64,000 bases of DNA from JACCYI01 sp963828075 (GCA_963828075.1 CAWHDH010000017.1:1054001-1118000); one strand, 5' to 3'; shown: positions 1 to 8,635, numbered from the stretch's first letter. Translations and numbers: made by a program. The notes: a model not told the origin generated them from the sequence alone.

Positions 1-2329
1 ACGCCGGCACCACGGAGTGGTAGTAGTGCACGCCGTCGGCGTTCCCCGACCGGCGGATCGCGTTGTTGTTGGTGATGAAGATGGTGGCGGTCGTGCTGTC
101 ATGCGTCCACTTCGTCCACGTGCCGCCGCTGCTCGGGGTGTGGGCGTCCAGCAGCGTGTTCTCGGCGCCGGTCATCAGGTCGTACGCCAGCGTCGACTCA
201 CCGAGGCGCCAGTGGCCCCTCAGGCTGGCGGTGGCCTGCACGATGTTCGCGTAGTCGACCTTGACGACGTTCGCGTTGGTGTAGGTGACCTGGTTGCCGA
301 CGAGGTCCGACGCGAGGTACTTGTACTGGTAGCACTTGGCGGTGACGACCGTGTCGTCGGTGAACGACAGGGCGGGGTTCGTCCCGGCGGGCAGGGTGGC
401 GAAGGCGGTCCACCCGGAGCAGGTGCCGTTGGCGAGAAGCGTCGCCGACGCCCGGTGCAGGAGGCCCGCGGTGGTGTTGATCCCGGAGCCGCCGTCGGTG
501 CCCGGCGCGAGCGTCAGTGCCACCGTCCCCGCGGTCGCGTACCCGTCGGCGTAGGTGACCGAGCCGGTGGCCGGCGCCGTGATGTCGCTGATCATGGTGA
601 AACCGGCTGCCGAGGACGTGGCCGCCGCGTTGTTGTTCGCGGTGGCGTTCTGCGCGCCGGCCGGCGCGGTCGGATTCGGTGCGCTCCACGCGTAGGTCTG
701 CACCCCGGTCGTGCCCGACGGGACCGTCCACCCGGTCCCGAGGTTCGGCATGGCGTAGGTGGCGATCCCCGACTCGGCGTCGGTCGCGGTCGCGGTGGCC
801 GTGAACGAGCCGCTCGCCGCGTCGCGCTTGTAGTAGACGTTGCTTCCGGCGCCGCTCCAGTACGCGTTGCTCATCGCCGTGAACCCGAAGGTCGGCGCGC
901 TCGGCGCGCTCGTGTCGATCTTGATGTCCCCGCTCTGGACCTGCCGGAGATTTCCAACCCGGTCGTAGACGCTGTACTGGTAGCGGTAGCACGTGTCGTT
1001 GGAGACCGCGCTGGTGTAGGGGAAAGCCGGGTCGTCGGCGCCGACCTGGACGTAGCCGCTGTACCCAGAGCAGACGCCGCTGGTGAGCGCGCCGGTGGCG
1101 CGCGCCAGCTGCGCGCCGGTCGCGATGCCCGACCCGCCGGTGTCGGCCACCGCGGTCAGCGTGATGTTCAGCGACAGCCCGGTCGAATAGGCGCTGCCGG
1201 TGCCCACGAGGCCGCTCGCGGCGGGCACGCCGCCCGTGGGGACCACCGAGTCGTCGGTGAACGTCAGCGCCGTCGCCGCGGTCTTGCCCGCCACGTCGGC
1301 GCCCGTGACGGACTCGGTCGGCGAGGTGGTGGTCGCCACGCCCCACGAGAAGGCGTTGGACGTGTAGGGCCCGCCGGCGGGGGTGGTGACCGTCGACGGC
1401 GTGTGCGTCCACCCCGTCGTGACGCCGCCCAGCGCGGCGGTCGCGCTCGACGCCGGACCCGAGTTGGCGTCGGTGACCGCGTTGTCGAGGGTGAAGGAGC
1501 CGACCGCCGCACCGCGGTAGAAGACGGTCGAGCCGCTCTTGTACGCGCCTCCGGTGATGCCCGAGAGGGTGATGGCGTTGGCCGGCGCGACGGTGTCGAT
1601 CTTCACGAGCTGGGTCTGGACCGACGAGGCGTTGGCGGCGAGGTCGGTGGCGAAGAACTTGACCGTGGTCGTCGCCGCGATCGAGAGCGCCGTCGAGTAG
1701 ACGAGCGCGGTGCCCGAGATCGTCGGATCGCTGCCGTCGGTCGTGTAGATGATCTCGTCCACGCCGGATCCGGCGCCGTCGTCGGCGGTGAGGGTGACCG
1801 AGACGGGCGACGTGTTGTTCCAGCCGGCGCCGTTCGCAGCCGGGGTCAGATCCGCCCACACGGTCGGGTCCGTCGTGTCGGGGGAGGTGGCGATTGCGCT
1901 GCTCTTGACGCTTTCCGCACCCACCCAGTTGGTTCCGATCACCGGCGTGACCGTGTACTTCCACGAGCCCGTCGGGACGCTGGTCTCCGTGCAGGATGTG
2001 GCCGCGACGACGCCGGTGCAGGAGGCGAGGATCGTCTGCAGGACGTCGGTGCCGGCGTGGTAGCGCTTGATGCGGTAGCCGGCGACGGCGCCGCCGTCGG
2101 ACAGCGTGGTGGCGTCCCAGTCGACGATGACGTCCACGCCGGTCGGCGCCGTCACGGTCGGCGAGTCGCCCTGGTTGACGGTCGCCGCGACGCCGCGGCC
2201 GTTGCCGCCGGCCGTGGTCGGAGCCGTCCAGTGCCCCCACGCGACCCCGCCGAGGCCGCCGAGCAGCACGGCGAGGAACATCGCGCGGCGGGCCCCCCGG
2301 ATGCGCAGGACCGCGGCCACCGTCGACAT
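1..2329 (-). CDS. Large secreted Ig-like surface protein (C-terminus outside window)
   Basis: The gene enters from the left edge, so its C-terminus is missing; about 776 residues are visible. A short basic N-terminus is followed by one hydrophobic segment (about residues 17-31) ending in WGHWTAP, a degenerate form of the FWTAAG motif of the upstream genes. Next comes a fibronectin-type region, then a chitobiase C-terminal-like segment (YTTDGSDPT), then three Ser/Thr/Gly-rich modules with GGSGI motifs and paired cysteines. Close to the edge HWRLGE resembles the start of a LamG/concanavalin fold. The start ATG overlaps the upstream stop by one base (TGATG), so the two are probably translationally coupled. 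It is likely a cell-envelope or extracellular adhesin-like protein; no catalytic motif is visible. Confidence 0.8.
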   Translation of the reverse strand, partial: MSTVAAVLRIRGARRAMFLAVLLGGLGGVAWGHWTAPTTAGGNGRGVAATVNQGDSPTVTAPTGVDVIVDWDATTLSDGGAVAGYRIKRYHAGTDVLQTILASCTGVVAATSCTETSVPTGSWKYTVTPVIGTNWVGAESVKSSAIATSPDTTDPTVWADLTPAANGAGWNNTSPVSVTLTADDGAGSGVDEIIYTTDGSDPTISGTALVYSTALSIAATTTVKFFATDLAANASSVQTQLVKIDTVAPANAITLSGITGGAYKSGSTVFYRGAAVGSFTLDNAVTDANSGPASSATAALGGVTTGWTHTPSTVTTPAGGPYTSNAFSWGVATTTSPTESVTGADVAGKTAATALTFTDDSVVPTGGVPAASGLVGTGSAYSTGLSLNITLTAVADTGGSGIATGAQLARATGALTSGVCSGYSGYVQVGADDPAFPYTSAVSNDTCYRYQYSVYDRVGNLRQVQSGDIKIDTSAPSAPTFGFTAMSNAYWSGAGSNVYYKRDAASGSFTATATATDAESGIATYAMPNLGTGWTVPSGTTGVQTYAWSAPNPTAPAGAQNATANNNAAATSSAAGFTMISDITAPATGSVTYADGYATAGTVALTLAPGTDGGSGINTTAGLLHRASATLLANGTCSGWTAFATLPAGTNPALSFTDDTVVTAKCYQYKYLASDLVGNQVTYTNANVVKVDYANIVQATASLRGHWRLGESTLAYDLMTGAENTLLDAHTPSSGGTWTKWTHDSTTATIFITNNNAIRRSGNADGVHYYHSVVPA

Positions 2330-2853
2330 CAAGGGCCGTCCTTGACGTAGACGGTGAAGGTGGCGCCCTGGCAGGCGGTCGCGGCGGCGGCGGTCATGCT
2401 GAGGGCGCCCGCCACCTCGACGCCGGCCGACCCGCTCGCCGGGATCGTCCAGCCGGAGCCGCCGTTGTCCTGGTCGGCGAAGCCGAGGACCGCGGTGGAG
2501 CAAGCTGCGTGGCCCGCGTCGACGGCGAATCCGCTGGTGCCCTGGGCGGTATCGAGCGTCAGCGACTCGAGCAGGACCGGGACGAGGTTGGAGTTCGAGA
2601 CGGTCATCGAGACCGACGCCGTACCGCCCGGGCGAAGCACGCTCGTCGGGGCGGCCGGGGCGATGGTGAGGGCGACCGCGGTGTCGGCATCGCCGGCGCC
2701 GGTCCCGGTGCCCGCGGCAGTCCAGAACGCGACGGCGGTCCCGGTCAGGGAGGCGAAGAGGACGAGTGTGACGACGAGGCGAAGCAGCATCCGGTCACGG
2801 ATGCGGGTGATGAACCTGCGCGTCGTGGCGCGTCGGCGGTTCATCACGCTCAC
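2329..2853 (-). CDS. Small membrane-anchored AFWTAAG-motif protein
   Basis: 174 residues. A basic N-terminus and one hydrophobic helix (about residues 24-43) end in AVAFWTAAGTGTG, followed by a Thr/Val/Ala-rich beta-sandwich-like domain. The C-terminal part carries GHAAC (about residue 118) and ends with CQGATFTVYV. The same arrangement occurs in the gene at 3524-3997, so the two are paralogues. The FWTA.G segment just after a signal-like helix recalls SipW-dependent TasA/camelysin-type proteins, but that assignment is an inference. The start is a GTG inside a GTGA overlap with the upstream gene; an ATG three codons later is the alternative. Its stop overlaps the start of the large surface protein gene. 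Function unknown; a surface or fibre component is plausible. Confidence 0.8.
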   Translation of the reverse strand: MSVMNRRRATTRRFITRIRDRMLLRLVVTLVLFASLTGTAVAFWTAAGTGTGAGDADTAVALTIAPAAPTSVLRPGGTASVSMTVSNSNLVPVLLESLTLDTAQGTSGFAVDAGHAACSTAVLGFADQDNGGSGWTIPASGSAGVEVAGALSMTAAAATACQGATFTVYVKDGP

Positions 2854-3416
2854 GCGTCCCCAGCGACCGGGGCTGCAGCCCGGTGGTCGGAGACCTCGAA
2901 GGAGAACCGCAGCCTCGCGCCCTTGCAGCCGTCCTGGTTGCGGACCGTGTTGTGCATCCCGACCCGCGGCCAGTGGTCGCGCGGGATCCCGAGCTCGGCG
3001 AGGCTGCGCGTCGTGGACGCAGGCACCGTGAACCCGTAGGGCCCGGAGAATCCGACGGCCGAGAAGTCGGCGGCACTGCAGGGATGCGCGGCGTCGGCGC
3101 GCGGCGCGCGCACGTCGCGTACGCGAAGCGTGAGGTTCCTGACGGTGAGGGGGCGGTCGCTCGGGTTCCTGAGGTCCAGGTCGACCGGCTGAGAAAAGCC
3201 GGGCATGAGCTCGCGATCCAGCGTCTGGTGGACCGAGGCCATGACCGCGACGTCCACGGTGCCGCCGTGGCGCTGACTGCCGGCGTGTGGCGTGCCCGGG
3301 CGCTCGGCGTCGTGGTGGTGGAAGACGACGGCGCCGAGGGAAACCGGGACGAAGAGCAGCAGCAGGAGGATCGCGCCCCTGGCTTTGATCTTGGTTTTGG
3401 TTTCTTCGGGGGGCAT
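2850..3416 (-). CDS. Divergent member of the AFWTAAG small secreted family
   Basis: 188 residues. A charged N-terminus and one hydrophobic helix (about residues 14-30) lead into GAVVFHHHDAERPG where the paralogues have AFWTAAG, so the hallmark motif is lost and replaced by a His cluster. The rest keeps the family plan: a beta-rich domain with DLRNPSDRPLTV, then AAHPC...FSAVGF, PAS, and a C-terminal NQDGCKGARLRFSFEV that matches NQDACKGATL in the protein encoded at 3524-3997. It lies between its two relatives on the same strand and overlaps the next gene by 4 bp (GTGA). Function unknown; it may be an accessory subunit of the same surface structure. The paralogy rests on shared architecture and the C-terminal Cys motif, not on an alignment score. 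Confidence 0.75.
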   Translation of the reverse strand: MPPEETKTKIKARGAILLLLLFVPVSLGAVVFHHHDAERPGTPHAGSQRHGGTVDVAVMASVHQTLDRELMPGFSQPVDLDLRNPSDRPLTVRNLTLRVRDVRAPRADAAHPCSAADFSAVGFSGPYGFTVPASTTRSLAELGIPRDHWPRVGMHNTVRNQDGCKGARLRFSFEVSDHRAAAPVAGDA

Positions 3417-3523
3417 GGTGTGTGCGATCGCTCTCGTCGGTCGAGGCCGTCGGGCCTCCTACGAGCGCGAGGGACGGCGACTCGCGTCGACGTCCCTCGC
3501 TGTACTCGTCCGACTTGCTGCTG

Positions 3524-3997
3524 TTAGGTGCTGATCAGGTGCAGGGTGAGCGTCGCGCCCTTGCAGGCGTCCTGATTGACGCCGGTGTCGTCGAACACGA
3601 GCGTGCCGTCGTCGTCGAGCGAGTGAGCGACGGCGCCCGCGGCGACGACCTCGCCCTGGACCACGTCGGCCATGCTGAAGTCATCGAGATCGCAGGCCGC
3701 GTGACCGGCGTCGACGGTGATGGGGATCAGGACCCTGAGCTTCACGGTGCCGACCGTGATGGCCGAGGTCGTGGGGTTGCTGGCCGTGAACTCGACGTTG
3801 GCGTCGACTCCGGGCGCGGACGTGTCGGCCTCGATCGTGCCGGAGAGCGTGATCGTGCCGCCGTCGTTGGCGTCGCCGCTGACCGACCCCGTGCCGGCAG
3901 CGGTCCAGAACGCGTAGGCACCGCCGGCAAGGCCCAGCAAGGCCACAATTGTGAGCACGAGCGTACGGCGCCGTGCGTTCTTGATACGAGAGAGCAT
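3524..3997 (-). CDS. Small membrane-anchored AFWTAAG-motif protein, first of the cluster
   Basis: 157 residues. A basic N-terminus (MLSRIKNARRR) and a hydrophobic helix (about 13-29) end in AYAFWTAAGTGSVSG. A Thr/Asp-rich beta domain follows with GHAACDLDDF and a C-terminal NQDACKGATLTLHL. It is the first gene of the four-gene minus-strand group and sits 107 bp before the next member. The ATG at 3997 is preceded by ACGGGGTAACCA, a weak purine tract rather than a clear ribosome binding site. The pair of conserved cysteines suggests a disulphide in the exported domain. No enzyme motif is seen. A role as structural or fibre-forming surface protein is inferred from the resemblance of its N-terminus to TasA-like proteins. 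Confidence 0.8.
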   Translation of the reverse strand: MLSRIKNARRRTLVLTIVALLGLAGGAYAFWTAAGTGSVSGDANDGGTITLSGTIEADTSAPGVDANVEFTASNPTTSAITVGTVKLRVLIPITVDAGHAACDLDDFSMADVVQGEVVAAGAVAHSLDDDGTLVFDDTGVNQDACKGATLTLHLIST

Positions 3998-4020
3998 TGG
4001 TTACCCCGTCTGCCCCCTAT

Positions 4021-4048
4021 GGGCCATGGTGTGGACCTGAATTGGCCC
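4021..4048. repeat. Inverted repeat upstream of the AFWTAAG gene cluster
   Basis: GGGCCA (4021-4026) and TGGCCC (4043-4048) form a perfect 6-bp inverted repeat 24 bp upstream of the start at 3997, within the 147-bp gap between fmt and the surface-protein genes. It could be an operator or a leader hairpin. No matching terminator or known riboswitch core was recognised. Confidence 0.3.
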
Positions 4049-4144
4049 TGTTAGCTCACTTACTCGGCGTCAGCACGCAGTTCTTGAGCGAGCCCGCAGA
4101 AAGCGCCTGCAGAATCGGGAATTCCGGCCGGGGTGCGAGCGGCT

Positions 4145-5053
4145 TCAGGTCGAGAAGGCGGGGCGCCCGCGCAGCCAGTCCGCCGCCGCCATCGGACGTC
4201 CGCCCGGGGGCTGGATCTCCAGCAGCTCGAGCGCCCCGTCGCGACAGTCGAACAGCAGCCTGGAGCCGTCGGCACGCAGCCGGCCGGGGGCGTGCCCGCC
4301 GGCAGCGTCGCCGGCCGCGGGCCGGGCCACCCGTACGCCGAGGAACCCGTCGTCGCCGCCGAGCGCGAGGCGCGCGCCGATGTGGGGCCGCAGCGCCCGG
4401 ACCCGGCGCTCGAGCGCGTCCGGCGGCTCGTCGGCGACCAGCTCCCGATCGTGCGCCTCGATCTTGTGGGCGTAGGTGACGGCCGCCTCGTCCTGCTCCA
4501 CGAACGCCGGCCGCTCGTCGAGTGCCCGGACGAGCAGCGCACCACCGAGCCGCTCGAGCCGCGACGCCAGCGTGCCGTAGTCGTCGTCCGCATGGATCGG
4601 CTCGTGTTCCTGCGCGCAGACCGGCCCGGAGTCCCAACCCTCGGTCACCCGCATGATCGAGACACCCGTCTCGGCGTCCCCCGCCAGGATGGCGCGCTCG
4701 ACCGGCGCCGCCCCGCGCCACCGCGGCAACAGCGACGGATGGACGTTGAGCATCTCCCGCAGGGAGAGCAGCGGCTCCTTGAGCAGCACGCCGTACGCGC
4801 ACACGCACAGCACCTCGGGGTCGGCCGCCGCGATCCGTTCGATGATCTCCGGCTCGTGCAGCTGCTCCGGCTGGATGACGTCGATGCCCAGATCGCGGGC
4901 GCGGTCGGCGACCGGCGGCGACTGCAGCCGGCGGCCGCGGCCGCGCGGGCGGTCGGGCCGCGTGACCACGAGGGCCGGCCGGTGCGGGCTCACCGCCAGC
5001 CGGTCGAGCACCGTGGCGGCGAACTCGGAGGTGCCGAGGTAGACCGTCCGCAC
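4145..5053 (-). CDS. fmt: Methionyl-tRNA formyltransferase
   Basis: 302 residues. It transfers a formyl group from 10-formyl-tetrahydrofolate to Met-tRNAfMet, giving the initiator tRNA. The N-terminal formyltransferase domain (about 1-190) has the folate-binding signature SLLPRWRGAAP at 107-117, with the catalytic Asn103 and His105 just before it (NVHPS) and Asp141 in EGWDSGP. A shorter C-terminal tRNA-binding domain follows. Length is normal for the family. It lies 9 bp downstream of def on the same strand, the usual pairing of formylation and deformylation genes, and priA is upstream of both. Confidence 0.96.
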   Translation of the reverse strand: MRTVYLGTSEFAATVLDRLAVSPHRPALVVTRPDRPRGRGRRLQSPPVADRARDLGIDVIQPEQLHEPEIIERIAAADPEVLCVCAYGVLLKEPLLSLREMLNVHPSLLPRWRGAAPVERAILAGDAETGVSIMRVTEGWDSGPVCAQEHEPIHADDDYGTLASRLERLGGALLVRALDERPAFVEQDEAAVTYAHKIEAHDRELVADEPPDALERRVRALRPHIGARLALGGDDGFLGVRVARPAAGDAAGGHAPGRLRADGSRLLFDCRDGALELLEIQPPGGRPMAAADWLRGRPAFST

Positions 5054-5062
5054 CGAGTGGAC

Positions 5063-5662
5063 CTACGCGGCGCCGGCCTCGCCCTCGCGCTCGCGCTCGC
5101 GCAGGGCCCGGATGGCCTGCTTGCGCTCGTCGCGCGACGTGCGATCGAGGATGAGCACGCCGTCGAGATGGTCGATCTCGTGCTGCAGCACGCGCGCCTC
5201 GAGGCCCGATGCCTCGATCAGCAGGCCGTCGCCGCGCTCGTCGCGCCCGCGTACGCGCACGTGAACTGGGCGTTCGACCTCCACGAGGACGCCGGGGAGC
5301 GAGAGGCAGCCCTCGTCGAGCGGTTCGCTCTCACGGCTCGACCACTCGATCTCCGGGTTGACCACGGCGGCGATCGGGCCGTCGTGCTCCACGCGGTAGA
5401 CGAGCACCCGGTGCATGACGCCGACCTGGGTCGCCGCCAGGCCGATACCGAGCGAGTCGTGCATGACCTGGCCCATGCGCCGGACCTCGCTCACGAGCGC
5501 GTCGTCGAAGCGCTCGACGGGCCGTGCGCGGCTCTTGAGGACCGGGTCGCCCCAGATACGCACCAGGCGCAGCGCGGCGTCGCGGCGCGCCCGGACCTCC
5601 GGGTCCAGGCGGTCGACCGGCGCCTCTGCCTCCGCCTCGGGTGCGATGGGGTCGTCGGCCAT
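5063..5662 (-). CDS. def: Peptide deformylase
   Basis: 199 residues. It removes the N-terminal formyl group from nascent proteins using a bound metal. All three family motifs are present: GIGLAATQ (72-79), EGCLS (117-121, metal ligand Cys119) and HEIDH (161-165, two His ligands and catalytic Glu). The N-terminus is extended by about 25 acidic residues compared with a minimal deformylase. The ATG at 5662 is 16 bp after the priA stop; longer in-frame starts would run back into priA. It is co-transcribed with priA and fmt by position. Confidence 0.96.
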   Translation of the reverse strand: MADDPIAPEAEAEAPVDRLDPEVRARRDAALRLVRIWGDPVLKSRARPVERFDDALVSEVRRMGQVMHDSLGIGLAATQVGVMHRVLVYRVEHDGPIAAVVNPEIEWSSRESEPLDEGCLSLPGVLVEVERPVHVRVRGRDERGDGLLIEASGLEARVLQHEIDHLDGVLILDRTSRDERKQAIRALREREREGEAGAA

Positions 5663-5678
5663 GGCTCGGCGCGGGAGT

Positions 5679-7745
5679 CTATTGCGGGTCCACGTCGACC
5701 GAGAGCGCGACGGAGCGGTGCGCCCGGTCGTTGGCGACCGCGTCGACCGCCGCGCGGATGGCCGCGATGGTGGCCCGCCGCTCGTGGGTCTTGACGACGA
5801 TCTGGCGCCGGTCGCGCCCGCGCAGGCGGAACAGCGGCGCCGGCCCGAGGACGGCGGCGGGCGCCCCCTGCAGCCGCCCGACCAGGTCCGCCGCCGCGGC
5901 CGCGGCGGCGGGGTCGGCGGGCGCCGAGGTGGTGATCCGGACCAGGCTCGCGAACGGCGGATAGTCCAGGGCGGCGCGGCGCTCGAGCTCCTCGCGCAAG
6001 AAGCCGGGCGCGTCGTGGCGGGCGGCGTGGGCGATCGCCGAGGCGTCCGGGTCCAGCGTCTGGACCAGCACCCGCCCGCCGGCACGGCCGCGGCCCGCGC
6101 GGCCGGCGAGCTGCGCGATCAGCGCGAAGGTGCGCTCCTCGGCACGGAAGTCGGGGAAGCGCAGCGTCGAGTCGGCGTCGAGGACTACGGCGAGCGTGAC
6201 GTCGGCGAAGTCGTGGCCCTTGGCGACCATCTGGGTCCCGAGCAGCAGCCCGCTCGGCGCCGCGTCGAAGCGCGCGAGCAGGGCGGGCACGGCGTCCTTG
6301 ACCGCGGCGGTGTCGGCGTCGAGGCGGAACACCGGCACGTCGAGCTGATCGGTCAGCTCGTGCTCGATCCGCTCGGTGCCGGCCCCGTAGCGGGCGACGG
6401 CGAGCGAGCCGCAGGCGTCGCAGCGGCCGGGCACCGCCTCGGCGTGGCCGCAGTGGTGGCAGGTCACCCGGCCCGCGGCACGGTGCAGGACCAGCGCCAC
6501 GTCGCAGTTGGGACACTCCCAGACCTTGCCGCAGCTGCGGCAGGTCAGGAAGTTCGACCACCCCCGGCGGTTGAGTAGCACGATCGCCTTGCGCGCCGCG
6601 GACAGTGCGCGGTGAGTCTCAGGGTGCAGTGGATGGCGAGCGTTGCGCATGTCGAGGACCTCGACCGGCGGCAGGCGGCCGCCGTCGACCCGCCGTGGGA
6701 GCGTCAGCCGCGGCAGCGCCCGCCAGCTCTCGGGCCGCGGGGTGGCGGTGCCGGCGACCAGCGTCGCGCCGAAGTAGCGCGCCCGCCACGCCGCGAGGCG
6801 GCGGGCGTCGTAGCGGGGATCGCCCTCGTGCTTGTAGGAGGCGTCGTGCTCCTCGTCGACGACCACGAGGCCGAGGTCGGCGACCGGGGCGAAGACGGCC
6901 GAGCGCGGGCCGACCGCGATCCGCGCCTCGCCCGAGCGCAGCCGCCGCCACTCGTCGTGGCGCTCGCCCTCCGAGAGCGAGGAGTGCAGCAGCGCGACGG
7001 TGTCGCCGAAGCGCGCGCGGAACCGCGACACGGTCTGCGGCGTCAGCGCGATCTCGGGGACGAGGGCGATGACCCCGCGCCCGCGCGCGAGGGTCGCGGC
7101 CGCCGCGCGCAGGTAGACCTCGGTCTTGCCGGAGCCGGTCACACCGTGCAGCAGGTGCGCGGCCCCCTCCCCCGCCTCGATCGCCTCGAGCGCTGCGCGC
7201 TGGTCGGGGTTGAGCTCGACCGGCCGGTCGGCGGCGTCGTTGGTCCGCGGCGCGCGGCGCTGCGCGCGGGGCGCCAGCGCGACGAACCCGCGCGCCTCCA
7301 GGCGCCGGAGCACGGGCAGGTCGTCCCCCGCCGGTGCCGGGAGCCGCGCCAGGGCGGCCCGCTGGCGGTCGGTCAGCCGCTCGCCGTCGAGCGGGGCGGC
7401 CGTCGTGTGCGCCCACAACGCGGTGCGCGGGCGCCCAGGCGGCGGCAGCACGAGCGACAGCGCCCGGGCCGGCGTGGAGCAGTACTCGTCCGCCATCCAC
7501 AGCGCGAGCTCGACGAGGTCGGGTGGGATCGACTCCGGCACCACCTCGGTCGGCGCGACGAGCCGCTCCTCGGGCACCTCGCTCTCCTCCGCGAGACCGG
7601 TGACGACGCCGAGCAGGCGTTGGTGGCCGAAGGGGATGCGGACCACGGAGCCCACCTCCACCGGCGCCTCGGGCAGCGCGTAGTCGAACGGGCCGCTCAC
7701 GCGGCGCGTGGTGGTCAGGGGCTCGACGCGGGCGACGGGTGGCAC
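5679..7745 (-). CDS. priA: Primosomal protein N' (replication restart helicase)
   Basis: 688 residues. It is a 3'-5' helicase that recognises abandoned forks and reloads the replicative helicase. Visible parts are the N-terminal DNA-binding domain, Walker A GVTGSGKT (201-208), Walker B DEEH (297-300) and the zinc module with eight cysteines (402, 405, 411, 414, 429, 432, 442, 445) inserted in the helicase core. Many actinobacterial PriA proteins have degenerate helicase motifs, but here the ATPase motifs look intact. The GTG start at 7745 lies at the edge of a 28-bp perfect hairpin, and TAGCGT ends 9 bp before it, suggesting a near-leaderless promoter. It is the first gene of priA-def-fmt. 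Confidence 0.95.
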   Translation of the reverse strand: MPPVARVEPLTTTRRVSGPFDYALPEAPVEVGSVVRIPFGHQRLLGVVTGLAEESEVPEERLVAPTEVVPESIPPDLVELALWMADEYCSTPARALSLVLPPPGRPRTALWAHTTAAPLDGERLTDRQRAALARLPAPAGDDLPVLRRLEARGFVALAPRAQRRAPRTNDAADRPVELNPDQRAALEAIEAGEGAAHLLHGVTGSGKTEVYLRAAAATLARGRGVIALVPEIALTPQTVSRFRARFGDTVALLHSSLSEGERHDEWRRLRSGEARIAVGPRSAVFAPVADLGLVVVDEEHDASYKHEGDPRYDARRLAAWRARYFGATLVAGTATPRPESWRALPRLTLPRRVDGGRLPPVEVLDMRNARHPLHPETHRALSAARKAIVLLNRRGWSNFLTCRSCGKVWECPNCDVALVLHRAAGRVTCHHCGHAEAVPGRCDACGSLAVARYGAGTERIEHELTDQLDVPVFRLDADTAAVKDAVPALLARFDAAPSGLLLGTQMVAKGHDFADVTLAVVLDADSTLRFPDFRAEERTFALIAQLAGRAGRGRAGGRVLVQTLDPDASAIAHAARHDAPGFLREELERRAALDYPPFASLVRITTSAPADPAAAAAAADLVGRLQGAPAAVLGPAPLFRLRGRDRRQIVVKTHERRATIAAIRAAVDAVANDRAHRSVALSVDVDPQ

Positions 7746-7772
7746 GGCCGGACCACGCTAGTGGTCCGGCCG
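7745..7772 (-). terminator. Perfect 12-bp hairpin between the DUF899 gene and priA
   Basis: Arms 7745-7756 and 7761-7772 are fully complementary around a GCTA loop. The hairpin starts 13 bp after the DUF899 stop on the minus strand, the place for an intrinsic terminator, although no T-run follows. It also contains the putative priA -10 (7755-7760) and touches the priA start codon, so it could instead be an operator. Confidence 0.5.
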
Positions 7773-7785
7773 GAGCACTCTGGTG

Positions 7786-8532
7786 CTACGTGGCCATGTC
7801 CGGCACGACGCCGCGCGCGTTGTCGGAGCGGCCCTTCGGCTCCTCCCAGTCCTCCTGGCGCCCGAGGGCGGTGAGGTCGAGGAAGTAGTAGGAGCCGCCG
7901 GTCGCCTCGGCGCCGCGGCCGTAGGAGGAGTACGTGTGGAAGATGCGGTCGCCGTCGCGCAGGAAGAAGCTCGTGCCGGGCATCTCGTAGGGCTGGTCAC
8001 CCTCGACGACGTGGCCCTTGCCGGCCCGGACCCACTCCTCGCGGGTGCGGAAGTTGTAGACCAGCGGGGTGACCGACTCGTCGATGGTGACGTGGAAGTC
8101 GTAGTTGAAGTCGCTTCCGTAGGACGAGTACCACGGGAACGTCCAGCCCTTGCGCCGCTTGTAATCCTCGATCGTCGCGAGCCGCGCCCGCGAGACGTAC
8201 GCGAGCGTCGTGTCGCGGACCGCGAGGTGCTTCATCAGGCCGTCGGAGACCTCGTCGGCGCCGGCGGAGCAGCTCGGGCAGCCGTCCTCCCACTCGGGGT
8301 CGAACATGAAGTGGCCGACGATCAGCTGGCGCCGGCCCTCGAACAAGTCCAGCAGCGTCGCCGGCCCGTCAGGACCCTCGAACACGTACTCCTTGTCGAT
8401 CTCGACCATCGGCAGGCGGCGGCGGTCGGCGTTCAGCGCGTCGCGCTGCCGCGTCATCTCCTTCTCCCGGGCCAGCAGCTCCTTGCGCGCGGCCAGCCAC
8501 CGATCTCGTGTGACGACGTCAGGAAGGCTCAT
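7786..8532 (-). CDS. DUF899 family thioredoxin-like protein
   Basis: 248 residues from the ATG at 8532, which has a GAGAGGAG ribosome binding site about 6-8 bp upstream; an ATG at 8565 would add 11 residues without one. The sequence matches the DUF899 family: an N-terminal helix (WLAARKELLAREKE), DALNADRRRLP, a thioredoxin-like core with GCPSC, and the aromatic-rich FPWYSSYGSDFNYDF. The C-terminal part has the family's YSSYGRG and tyrosine/phenylalanine-rich stretch. The biochemical role of DUF899 is not established; the CPSC motif suggests a redox or thiol function. It is a single gene, divergent from the LLM oxidoreductase gene and followed by a strong hairpin. Confidence 0.85.
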   Translation of the reverse strand: MSLPDVVTRDRWLAARKELLAREKEMTRQRDALNADRRRLPMVEIDKEYVFEGPDGPATLLDLFEGRRQLIVGHFMFDPEWEDGCPSCSAGADEVSDGLMKHLAVRDTTLAYVSRARLATIEDYKRRKGWTFPWYSSYGSDFNYDFHVTIDESVTPLVYNFRTREEWVRAGKGHVVEGDQPYEMPGTSFFLRDGDRIFHTYSSYGRGAEATGGSYYFLDLTALGRQEDWEEPKGRSDNARGVVPDMAT

Positions 8533-8622
8533 CCTGCGCTCCTCTCGATGTGTAGGGGCACTCAAGGGTTAGACCACGGGCGCCCGCCCGAATCATCGCT
8601 GCGATGCCGCTGCGCCCGCCGG

Positions 8623-8628
8623 TAGGGT
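8623..8628 (+). promoter_or_regulatory. -10-like TAGGGT of the LLM oxidoreductase gene
   Basis: TAGGGT ends 7 bp before the GTG start at 8636 and there is no ribosome binding site between them. This spacing places the transcription start at or next to the start codon, as in leaderless actinobacterial mRNAs. No clear -35 element is seen. Confidence 0.45.
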
Positions 8629-8635
8629 CCGCGCC

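Noticed and set aside
17..2350. Long plus-strand open frames opposite the first surface-protein gene
   Set aside because: They are Arg/Gly/Val-rich shadows of the minus-strand frame, without domains or ribosome binding sites; the minus-strand translation gives hydrophobic anchor, Ig-like modules and normal composition.
3998..4144. Cyclic-di-GMP-I riboswitch before the AFWTAAG cluster
   Set aside because: GACGGGGTAACCAATG resembles the 3' end of that riboswitch, but the conserved GCAAAGCC core and GNRA loop are missing upstream.
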